Part shown: in pieces, positions 1-7,873 of the stretch
How the letters are laid out: each line of letters opens with the position of its first letter
Position numbering within the stretch: the stretch's first letter is position 1
Assembly: GCA_900548905.1 (NCBI GenBank)
Contig: URMK01000021.1
Span: forward strand, 35,317-99,316
Source: an uncultured Lachnospiraceae bacterium
GTDB lineage: Bacteria; Bacillota; Clostridia; Lachnospirales; Lachnospiraceae
Direction: 5' to 3'
DNA length: 64,000 nucleotides
Notes under the pieces: model-generated
Databases searched by the model: none
The model's input: the letters and a program-made list of their open reading frames with translations, nothing else
What the model was told of the DNA's origin: nothing
Translations under genes and position numbers: made by a program

Positions 1-2219
1 TCTTTTCCGGCGGCTCCATTGGCACTGGAGCCTTGTTTTGTCGTAGGTACGAAACTGCTACCTATTTTGACTTTGGGTGTATAATTTTCCAGCTCTATTT
101 GCAGCTGATTTCTTGTGTCTTGTAAAGCCATACTGGCTTCGCTTATTGCAAGAGGATCACCAGAAGCAACAGCAGAATCAAAAGAGGCTTTTGCAGTGGC
201 GAGCTTTGCTAATTGTTCTGACGTGAATCCAACGGAGTCTGCTAATGAAAGTATTTTTGCTATATCTTCATCAGTGTTTAATGGAGTATTATTATATAAA
301 ATTTGTTTTAGACATAGTAAATCATATGCTTGGCTGGCATCTTCGGCGGCTACATGTTCATTTATAAATGACCACATTTGAGATTCATTAGCATTAAGCA
401 AATCGAATCCAGCTTCTTTTAAAGCTTCAGTATTATTTGTTAGGGAATTAAAGGCAATGATTTGGGCATTTGTAGCACCCATAGCTTCTAGGGCTGTTAT
501 TGCAATATTATAATTGGCGTTCGTAATCTCGCCTAATCCTGAAATAATTGAAGTAGCCATTTCGTCAAATGCTTCATGAACTTCTTCAGCGGTAGAAGAT
601 GATTCTGAAAGAACTGAAACTAAGTTATCAAAGGATGAAAGATCAATTGAAGTACCTGCATCTTGTATCTCTTCTAATCCTTTTTTTATTTCAGAAAAAG
701 TATCTAAATCAACATTATCAAGAGAGAATAGCTCTTCCCCATTATCATTATAAGAAAATATATTTTGGTATGCTTGACCAATTGCATCGTAAGCCGGTTT
801 CAGTTTTGTATCTAATTGGGAGATTGTATCTGAAATCGATAGCTCTATAGAATTATCAGGAGTCCCAGCCTCTTTTTTTACGTTATTTAACGCTTCTTGA
901 AAAGAATCAATAGAATTAACCTCATCAAAGTTAATGGTACCAGCGATAATAAGTTCATCTTCTGTTAATGATTTTACGAAATTTTCAGAATCATTTTGTG
1001 CAATACCTTTACTTTGCAGGGTTTCATTAATTACATTTCTTTTTTGGCCGGAATCCATATTTTCGTATTTCTGGGTAGATTGAATTGTGTTTTGTATTAA
1101 TATAAGTGCATTTGAAGCACCGTTTAATACCTCTTGCTGATATGAAGTTAAATCATATCCAGAATTTTTTTGACTTGTTAAATCATTATATACACTTTGG
1201 TAATCATTCATTGATTCCTGAATATTTGATGCGACTTCAGACTGATATTTCACATATGTTTCTAAGGAATTATTTAATTCCTGTTTTTTCTTTTGTCCTT
1301 CTTCAGTATTGTCATCAGAAAGTGATGATATTTCGGATTTTGTTTTATCCATTTCGTCTTGAACTAGGGAATATATTGCAAGAAGTGAATTTAAATCATT
1401 CTGAGATTTTGAAATATCTTGTTTTGTAATCCAATCTATGTTTGTATTCTCTTTAATTATATCTATCTGATCTTGTGATACGGTTCTGTTACCTTTTTTT
1501 GTGAGTTTTTCATACAGATCAACAGCGTCAGTTGCAACAGTTTTGCCAGCAAGTTCTTGCTCGATTTTTTTTAGGGCTATGGAACGTTCTAATTCGTCAT
1601 TTGAGGCAATTAGCTTATTATATTCATCTTGTTCTACAAGAGAAATTCCACCTACTTCGAGTTCTTTAATTTTTTCAGAGGTTTTTTCAAATTCTTTATT
1701 TAAGCTGTCTAATTCAGAGGTTATTGAATTATATGTACCTGAAGAATTTTCTAACTTATCTCTAGCATAGTCAACCGCGTGGATTAGATTATCAAGTCCG
1801 GCGACAACTAATGACAGAATCTGACTTATGGCCCATGAGGTAAACATATTACCTACTAAAGCCAGACCTTTCATAGCTGTTTGGCCTAAAGTGGCTTTTT
1901 CTGTTAATTTCTCTAATTCATCGGTTGATTTTATATTATTTTCAACTAAGCTGACTGCAGCATTGCTGGATTCCTGCATAGTTTTGTTGAATGCAGTTAT
2001 TGGAGGTACTCCGTTTTTTATTTCCGAGATGAATGCTTTTATTGACGATATATCAGTAGATGACAAAAATTTTTGTTTAAGAAAATCAAGTTCTTTACTG
2101 AATTTATTTAAAGTTATTTTTGTTTTTCCTATATCAGTATTGACGGTTTTAAATATCACACTATTTTTTAAGTTAATAATATACTTGAAAGCAATAAAGG
2201 CAGAAGGTAAAGTTCCTGC
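1..2219 (-). CDS. Phage tail tape measure protein, exon 2 (partial, runs off the window)
   Basis: The reading frame on the minus strand is open from 2219 to the left edge and begins AGTLPSAFIAF. It has no start codon or ribosome site of its own; the codon just before it is a TAG that would be the last three bases of the intron. The product is long, mostly helical and rich in Glu, Ser, Asn and Thr with coiled-coil stretches, as in the shaft of a tape-measure protein that sets tail length. Joined to exon 1 at GGT|GCA it reads KNVG-AGTLPSAF, giving more than 1,220 residues. This exon is clearly more AT-rich than exon 1, which suggests it came from a different phage. If splicing does not occur, this is the dead 3' part of a broken gene. 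Confidence 0.75.
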
Positions 2220-2577
2220 CTAATAATTTCACTGTATTGCTCAGTGCTAGTCTCGAATGTCTATTTAAACAGCATCGTTTCATATACTGCTTATGAGGAT
2301 GTCATTACTGTGGGGATTCCGCTCAGATGAGACGGCTTTCCTGCTGACCAAATGAAACTCACGCATTTTTACAAACCTGAAATTGTCACCAGTGACAGGA
2401 GAGTAGCAGAGTATTAACATTTTTCCCAGGCATAGAATTATTAACTATGCGCCTATTCAGGCCATATACCTCATTTAGCTTGATGTATTGCATCAAGTGT
2501 AATATCTAAAACTTATCTTTGATAAGAAACTTTATTACTGTCGGCATATTTTTTATGAGGATTAACATTTTAACCCT
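2220..2577 (-). ncRNA. Probable ORF-less group I intron in the tape-measure gene
   Basis: This 358-nt minus-strand insert separates two in-frame halves of one gene. The last seven exon bases, UGUCGGU, pair fully with GCCGACA at intron nt 33-39 (2545-2539), ending in the U-G pair typical of group I P1. Intron nt 1-8 and 13-20 form a P1 extension. AUGAGG (2474-2469) pairs with CCUCAU (2298-2293) as P3, a P8 hairpin lies at 2289-2269, a weak P7 surrounds P3' and P8, and a P9 hairpin (2246-2230) sits 10 nt before the terminal G. Splicing after that G restores the frame. P4-P6 were not resolved. There is no homing endonuclease, no group II domain V, and an in-frame stop ends the unspliced frame at 2506. 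Confidence 0.72.
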
Positions 2578-4032
2578 ACCGACATTTTTTATCCCGGCTA
2601 ATAATCCGCCAGCGACAGCAAGCGAACCTGCCGGACCAAGAAAATCGGTCAGTTTATTAACCATTTCCAATAAGGAATTCAAAGCATTGATGCCTGATAT
2701 AATAGCATCTGAATTAGCGATATTCCCAACCGTATCCGTCCAGGTATTGGAAAGCCGGTTGAGGCTGCCTTCCCAGCTGTCTGCTGAACTCATGGCAGCT
2801 TCCATAGCGCTGCCGCTGCCTGCGGCATAGTCTGTAAGCATCTGATCAAAGGAACTCATATTTTGAAGAAGGGCGTCTAATTCTTCTGACTGTTCACTTC
2901 CTCCGATAGAAGTAAGAAGTTCTCCTTTTAAGGAATCGGAGTCTCCCAACTGGTTATAGGCATCTGATAAATCCCTGAGAATGGAAATAGGATCCCGAAG
3001 CTGTTCCGAACCATCGACCATTTCTGTCATGGAAACATGGACGGCATTTAAGGTGTCAACAACATCCGATGATGTGGTATCCTGTAAATTGCTGAGAATA
3101 GAGCTGATACTGTTGCCTATTTCGTTTCCGGATCCATGTGTGACAGAGCCGATAGTCCCTATCATGGCCGATAGTTCTTCCACTGTAACACGATAGCCGG
3201 ATGCAGCAGTTCCAATAGTACTCATTGCTTCTGCCAAGTTGTTCAGAGAAATATTATTATGAGTTGCGATGCTGGTCTGTCCATCAAGGACTTCATTGAG
3301 TCTTTTTGCCTCACCATTAAATTTATAGGCCGCGTTTAAAGCCAATATATATTTGTCGGCTGTTTCAGCGGTCATGTTTCCGGCTGTTTGGGCAAGAAGA
3401 GATTGTTCAGCCAAATTTTTTCCCTGATCTCCAGTATAACCGGAGTCAGCCATTTTCTTTACGCCGGATAAATAATCAGATGCTTTTTTCCCATAGGTGC
3501 TGGCAGTTTCAAAAGAGGAATTACCAAGCTGTTGTAACTGATTTTTTGTCAGATTTCCTGTTTTCCCAATATCAGTGAGAAGGGTATCAATACCTTTAAG
3601 TTCTTTTATAGATTCCTGCACCTGAGTTTTGATTCTATCTTTAATATTCCATTCGGATAGTTTGCTCATAGCGCCTTTAAAGATATCACCTAAATTTTTA
3701 CCGGCTTTTCCGGTTACAGTTGCCTCCTCTGTTATCTCCGAAAGATTTTTTTTTAAGTTGGACGGAGCAGGATCATCATCTATTTTAGTGATTGTTTTCC
3801 CTAAGTCAATAAGCTTTGTATTTAGTTCATCACTTATTTCAGCAACGCTTTCCAAAGATTGCTTTAGGTTGGCTTGCTGTTCCAGTACTTTTTCATCAAT
3901 TTTTACGTTGAGTTTGATTTGACTTTGTTTTTGCAGCCTTTTTTGCATAGTTGCTAACTGTTGTCTGATTTTTTTCTCAGATTTTGTTTCGTCCAGTGCA
4001 GCTATTAAAAGTAAGCGTTTGTCATTTTCCAT
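2578..4032 (-). CDS. Phage tail tape measure protein, exon 1
   Basis: 485 codons are read from the ATG at 4032, which has AGGAGG five bases upstream; the GTG two codons earlier overlaps the ribosome site. Residues 15-110 are coiled-coil. From about residue 150 to 370 comes a TP901-type tape-measure core (GNLTKNQLQQLGN, YGKKASDYLSG, YKFNGEAKRLNEVLDG), then a hydrophobic segment ending GGLLAGIKNVG. After GGT at 2578 the unspliced frame reads 24 residues of intron and stops at 2506. The family usually exceeds 700 residues, so exon 1 alone is too short, which supports splicing to exon 2 at 2219. The protein scaffolds tail-tube assembly and is usually ejected with the DNA. It follows a small chaperone-sized gene, as expected. 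Confidence 0.85.
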
Positions 4033-4068
4033 AAACACCTCCTGTTTTGGAGTACGAATCGTGCCGGT

Positions 4069-4362
4069 TTATTTTGCTGCTTCCATTTCCCGAAGCTTCT
4101 GGGCATCATCGTGTATCTTTTCATACATTTTATCCTTGAAATCAGGGGCTGCCGTCATTTCTTCCATAAACTTCAGTACGGTTTCCATATTCTCACCGGT
4201 GAGTTTATTCTGTATGTCTGTGGTGTCTCCCAGAAGGGCGTGAACCAGATCTGCCAGCTCTTTTATATTGCTGCTGATATCCGCCCCATTAATAATCAAA
4301 AGCGTCAATGCATCCCTGCGCAGTTTCCTTAATTTCAGATAGTTCTTCATTTTTGTTATCAT
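4069..4362 (-). CDS. Small phage protein before the tape measure, possible tail assembly chaperone
   Basis: The 97-residue product starts at the ATG at 4362 with a TGAGGT ribosome site. It is charged and helical: a basic N-terminus (KNYLKLRKLRRD), a middle ELADLVHALLGD and an acidic helical end. No enzyme motif is visible. Its size and position immediately before the tape-measure gene fit the chaperones that hold tape-measure proteins before assembly, but I do not recognise the family. The function is inferred from gene order only. Confidence 0.65.
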   Translation of the reverse strand: MITKMKNYLKLRKLRRDALTLLIINGADISSNIKELADLVHALLGDTTDIQNKLTGENMETVLKFMEEMTAAPDFKDKMYEKIHDDAQKLREMEAAK

Positions 4363-4413
4363 AAATTTACCTCATTATTTTCTGTTTATTCTATTTCCAG
4401 TTGCCGCCGCCCG

Positions 4414-4710
4414 TCACCGCAGCTGTTCAATTGCCTGTTTAACCTTATCATATCCCACCATGGATCCCATCCAGTTAGCGATTCCCATGAGCGGTACATA
4501 GATAATATTCAGCCAGGTAAACGGAATGCCGGAGCCGATATAATACAGAATCATTCCCCCGCATCCCACAACCAATGCAATTACCAGTACTACGATATTG
4601 GACGCATAGCTGACATGCTGCTCATCCAGAAACTTTTTTACCGCTTCGGTTACGGTTGCCGTTAAAACGGCGAAAGACATCAGTAAAAAGAGAAAGTCAG
4701 TACCATTCAT
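4414..4710 (-). CDS. Phage holin-like small membrane protein
   Basis: 98 residues start at 4710 after GGAGTGATTAT. Membrane segments lie at about residues 4-20 (FLFLLMSFAVLTATVTEAV), 38-57 (SNIVVLVIALVVGCGGMIL) and 65-82, followed by a charged tail (KVKQAIEQLR). This layout resembles small phage holins that open the inner membrane for the lysin. Its place between tail genes is unusual for a holin, and no endolysin lies next to it in this window. A structural membrane protein remains possible. Confidence 0.6.
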   Translation of the reverse strand: MNGTDFLFLLMSFAVLTATVTEAVKKFLDEQHVSYASNIVVLVIALVVGCGGMILYYIGSGIPFTWLNIIYVPLMGIANWMGSMVGYDKVKQAIEQLR

Positions 4711-4714
4711 ATAA

Positions 4715-4993
4715 TCACTCCCATCCGGCAGAACTGCTGTTGCCCCTGCCTGCTTCTGTTGCCGCCTGTCCGTTATCCGGCCTGTTTTCCAGCCAGTATT
4801 TCCAGGCCACCTTGGTTTCCGGAATAAAATAAAAGGCTATCAGCTTGCCGCCGTAGCCTTCATCGATCCAAACGGGCTGGACGCCCAGCTTGGCGTAGGT
4901 TATGATCTGCCTGATATTACAGATCCTGCATAAATTGGTTTTTCCATAAACTTCCGTTACGTCTTCAAAGGTTTTATATTTGATGTTGTCCAT
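4715..4993 (-). CDS. DUF5659-like small phage protein
   Basis: 92 residues are read from the ATG at 4993. The frame stays open upstream to 5155, but that part crosses a large inverted repeat and looks non-coding. AAGGAG directly abuts this ATG, so the start is uncertain. The core (CRICNIRQIITYAKLGVQPV ... IAFYFIPETKVAWKYWLENRP) resembles the DUF5659 pattern of phage proteins in which one helix is followed by two strands and WL. The role is unknown. It ends four bases before the holin-like gene, so the two are probably co-translated. Confidence 0.55.
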   Translation of the reverse strand: MDNIKYKTFEDVTEVYGKTNLCRICNIRQIITYAKLGVQPVWIDEGYGGKLIAFYFIPETKVAWKYWLENRPDNGQAATEAGRGNSSSAGWE

Positions 4994-5066
4994 CTCCTTT
5001 TCGTAAAAAATAGGGATGCATGACCCACAAAAAAATATTGTGAGTGCAGGCATCCCTGTCGCAGTT

Positions 5067-5140
5067 GTCCGGCCCTTCCCGGTACAACGTACCGATACTG
5101 CGTTCACAATATGGGTACGTTGTACCGGGAAAAACCGGAC
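5067..5140. repeat. Long perfect inverted repeat after the tail-tube gene
   Basis: An 18-bp arm at 5076-5093 is matched perfectly by 5114-5131 around a 20-base loop. An outer GTCCGG/CCGGAC pair (5067-5072 and 5135-5140) extends the stem. It lies in a 239-bp gap between the tail-tube-like gene and the DUF5659-like gene. No T-run follows, so it looks more like an RNA-stabilising or processing stem than a simple terminator. Confidence 0.75.
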
Positions 5141-5232
5141 AGCCGCCGCTGTCAATTCACAATATCTATAATAGATCCGATACGGATAAAAGAAGGGGGG
5201 AGCCGGACTCCCTCCCTTCTTCCCGGGGCAGA

Positions 5233-5967
5233 TTATTCCGCTTCGTCGGAGATTTCCACGATTTCCGCAAAGTTGCCGTCCTTGTCCTCCAGAAGGTCGA
5301 AGGTCATGGTAATGCTGGCAGGATCACCGGCGGAAGACTGGGAAAGAGAGAAGTTTCTCTGAGGCTGTGCCTTGTAGAAAATCATCTTATAAGGTGTCAG
5401 TACCTCGTTGTCATCCTTTTCAACCGTGTCCATCGTGATGTAGTAAGCCTTCGGCAGCTTGCCGTTATTGATGGCAATACGCTTCACACCGCTTGCCTTT
5501 GTGGCAACATAGCCTACTTCATATTCGCTGCCTGTTTTGATCTCTGCTTCGGAAGCAGCGGTAAAGGTGTTGTCGGCAAAAGTACCTTCGATTTCTTTTC
5601 CTGCAAAATCGCCTGCATTGTATACAAATACACTGCCGGGCATAGCATTTGCGGGAACCTTCAGGCTGCCGTCCGCATCTGCTTTCACTACGGTTCTTTC
5701 CGGGTAGGCGGCATCTGTTTCAATTACGCCTCCGGAGATCAGGGAGTACAGCTCAAACGGATAAACCTGTGCTTCAATGGTAATGGTGCCTTCGATAGGG
5801 TTTGCGAAAGCGATTCTTTTTACGCCTTTTGCCGTTGCATATACGGACTCACCGGTCAGTGCCTGGGTAGTCGTATTGGCGGTTTCGAAGAAAAGTACGG
5901 GTTTTCTGTCAAGGGAACGAATATCTACATCACAAACCTGTCTGTTAGCTTTATTAATACTGGGCAT
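5233..5967 (-). CDS. Phage major tail (tube-like) structural protein
   Basis: 244 residues start at 5967 after AGGAGG with 6-base spacing. The protein is beta-rich with many Thr, Val and Ala and no Cys beyond residue 12. It includes an Ig-like or beta-sandwich-like middle (VVKADADGSLKVPANAMPG) and an acidic end (EDKDGNFAEIVEISDEAE). Size, composition, strong ribosome site and position upstream of the tape measure fit a tail tube or major tail protein. A very stable inverted repeat follows the stop. I recognise the class rather than a named family. Confidence 0.6.
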   Translation of the reverse strand: MPSINKANRQVCDVDIRSLDRKPVLFFETANTTTQALTGESVYATAKGVKRIAFANPIEGTITIEAQVYPFELYSLISGGVIETDAAYPERTVVKADADGSLKVPANAMPGSVFVYNAGDFAGKEIEGTFADNTFTAASEAEIKTGSEYEVGYVATKASGVKRIAINNGKLPKAYYITMDTVEKDDNEVLTPYKMIFYKAQPQRNFSLSQSSAGDPASITMTFDLLEDKDGNFAEIVEISDEAE

Positions 5968-6020
5968 AATAATCCTCCTGAATTTTTAATAGTATGGGTC
6001 CGATGGTTTTCGGACTGTTA

Positions 6021-6839
6021 TTACGGCTTGATACAATCAAACCATTGTGTGAAATCGACCTTGTTATCCTTGTTTCCCCATGCGGCGACGGACATTTTGA
6101 GTACGTCAAAAACAGTGTTTTGCTGCATGCGTGCAAACAGGTCGTATACCTGGTAAACCGTTAAATCCCAGATGTTCAGAATATTGATGGAGCTGTGGCA
6201 GGCCGAAACCGCTGAGATAATATTGGGAAGCTCCAGTTTGGGATCGCTTTTTGCTTTTTTTTCCCTGCCTTTTTTCCTGCTATTCAGTTTTTCAATAATT
6301 TTGGCCGCCGCCTGATTTTTGGCATGAGAGGTATCCATGGTGTTCGGGGATATCGCATTCAGCTGCAGGATTACACTCTCAATTTCGGGAAGCAGCTGGG
6401 GGGAGATGATGCCGGAGGGCGTATCCGTTTCTTTTCCATAAACTACAAAAGCATGGTCCCTCGGTGAAAAAGAAAGGGGGTCACATATAAAGAAGGAGAG
6501 TGCCTGTTCCAGCTGTTCCAGGATTCGGGAATCGAAGCTGAAAATGTCCAGAGCCGCGATGCGTACTTTGTCCTGCTCCGGCATCCGGTCATATTCATCG
6601 CGGATTTTCAGGATAAGCTGCTTTTCTGTCTCCGGGTAACCGGTAAAATAGCTTTCCCCCAGATCATCCAAATTTTTATAATAAGAAGCGGTATCTAAGA
6701 GCAGCATGGACAAATACATATTATAGGTACAAAATTTTTGCGGCAGGGAATCAATTTCCCTGAGAGTGGGAGAGTGTACACTGCACAGATTCAGTTTCAG
6801 TGCAGATGGACTTATCAATTGGCTGTAATCGAGATTCAT
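6021..6839 (-). CDS. Phage protein of unknown function in the tail cluster
   Basis: 272 residues start at the ATG at 6839 with AAGGGATAAGC upstream. The product is predicted soluble and helical. A lysine-rich stretch (NSRKKGREKKAKSDPK) lies at about residues 190-205, and the C-terminus (YQVYDLFARMQQNTVFDVLKMSVAAWG) resembles the ends of tail-assembly helper proteins. No catalytic motif is seen. It is packed two bases from the preceding 159-residue gene and is part of the same operon. The function is unknown. Confidence 0.55.
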   Translation of the reverse strand: MNLDYSQLISPSALKLNLCSVHSPTLREIDSLPQKFCTYNMYLSMLLLDTASYYKNLDDLGESYFTGYPETEKQLILKIRDEYDRMPEQDKVRIAALDIFSFDSRILEQLEQALSFFICDPLSFSPRDHAFVVYGKETDTPSGIISPQLLPEIESVILQLNAISPNTMDTSHAKNQAAAKIIEKLNSRKKGREKKAKSDPKLELPNIISAVSACHSSINILNIWDLTVYQVYDLFARMQQNTVFDVLKMSVAAWGNKDNKVDFTQWFDCIKP

Positions 6840-6841
6840 GC

Positions 6842-7321
6842 TTATCCCTTCGTTTTAAAATCAGGTACGGTAAATATCATCTGCCTGCCATAATAGCGGT
6901 TATCCAGCACATTGCTGGTTACGGATTCCAGGCGCAGCTGTCCGATGCCGAACTGGCTGGAAGCATGCAGCTTTCGCTCAATCATATCAGCAAGGATATC
7001 GGGCCTTGTACCAAGATATCCGTCTTTTTCATACTGCATTTGGGTAAGAGGGCTGTAAGACCATACGGTGATTTTCATATCCTTTATCATACCGGTAGGG
7101 ATCTGCGGAACATCCACCTCAAAACAAAGGCAGGTTCCGTTATCAGCCTGTGTGTTTATATAGAGATAAGGGAAAATCCGGCTGTAGAGAAGGCTGTCTG
7201 CTTCCTCCTGCGTAAACTCCTCTTTATTGAGCAAAAGTCCGCAGATATCGGCATCTTCCGTCAACATGGACAGCAGTCTGGTTTTGTATAAACCGATATC
7301 ATTAATGATGGATTTTTTCAT
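6842..7321 (-). CDS. Phage neck/tail-completion-sized protein
   Basis: 159 residues start at 7321; the nearest Shine-Dalgarno (AAAGGAAA) is rather far upstream. It has alternating strands and helices (FEVDVPQIPTGMIKDMKITV, RLESVTSNVLDNRYYGRQMI) and no membrane segment. Its length and place before the tube gene fit a head-tail joining or tail terminator protein. That is inference from position, because no family is recognised. Confidence 0.5.
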   Translation of the reverse strand: MKKSIINDIGLYKTRLLSMLTEDADICGLLLNKEEFTQEEADSLLYSRIFPYLYINTQADNGTCLCFEVDVPQIPTGMIKDMKITVWSYSPLTQMQYEKDGYLGTRPDILADMIERKLHASSQFGIGQLRLESVTSNVLDNRYYGRQMIFTVPDFKTKG

Positions 7322-7348
7322 AAGCGTTTCTGGTTTCCTTTACTAATT

Positions 7349-7534
7349 TTACTGACAGGTACAGCGGGTAACTAAACGGCGGTACCGGGTAAGCAGGCTG
7401 ACTGCGTTTTCGGATTCTGTCAAATAATAGGTACGTCTGTGGCGGGCAACCGTATGGTGGATATCACCTTCGGGACCGGGACGCACGCCGTTTGCTTCCA
7501 GATAATTTTTTTCCTTGCGGGAAATTCTGATAAT
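7349..7534 (-). CDS. Small phage protein (61 residues) with probable ATT start
   Basis: The frame reads IIRISRKEKNYLEANGV, then DIHHTVARHRRTYYLTESE, and ends LLTRYRRLVTRCTCQ. It is a well-behaved basic small phage protein, followed after 27 bases by the next tail gene. The frame has no ATG, GTG or TTG near its head. AGAAGG lies eight bases before an ATT codon at 7534, which is the likeliest start. A sequencing error that destroyed an ATG is the alternative. Confidence 0.55.
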   Translation of the reverse strand: MIRISRKEKNYLEANGVRPGPEGDIHHTVARHRRTYYLTESENAVSLLTRYRRLVTRCTCQ

Positions 7535-7873
7535 GGTAAAAACCTTCTTTCTTATTTTTTTTCCGGAAAAGGAGTGGCCGGCGGCAATCCCGTCAGAATG
7601 ACAGCGCCGCCGGCTCAGATGTGAAGAGGATAGTACGGCTGTGTAAGGGCGGCACAGCCGGAATCTATGTAAGCTTTAAAGCCGGCAATGTATGAGGACA
7701 AGATGAGATATCATAAACTCTGTGGAATCGCCTGTATTCCCGTTTCCTGCGCAGTGGGAAATGGTTTGAGAGCCGGTTACTCTCTCATAATAAACACGCT
7801 AAAAAGGGGGCCGGAAGCTGAAAAAAACAATAAAAATCGAACACCTGTTCCGTATTTTTGGATGCGTTATCAT
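7535..7873. other. Gene-free stretch between the tail cluster and the polymerase-like gene
   Basis: No convincing coding frame was seen in these 339 bases. A 9-bp perfect inverted repeat GCCGGCGGC/GCCGCCGGC occupies 7577-7585 and 7606-7614. A second hairpin, GGCTGTG/CACAGCC, lies near 7638-7662, and GAGAG/CTCTC pairs near 7770-7786. They probably separate the polymerase-like transcription unit from the tail genes. A 73-residue frame at 7688-7909 on the plus strand has no ribosome site and was not accepted. Confidence 0.5.

Noticed and set aside
2220..2577. The tape-measure insert as a group II intron or an IStron
   Set aside because: No domain V, no GUGYG start, no reverse transcriptase and no transposase frame; the U-G P1 and P3-P9 order fit group I better.
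5044..6156. A 370-codon plus-strand frame across the tail-tube region
   Set aside because: It crosses a large inverted repeat, and two minus-strand genes with good ribosome sites explain the region.
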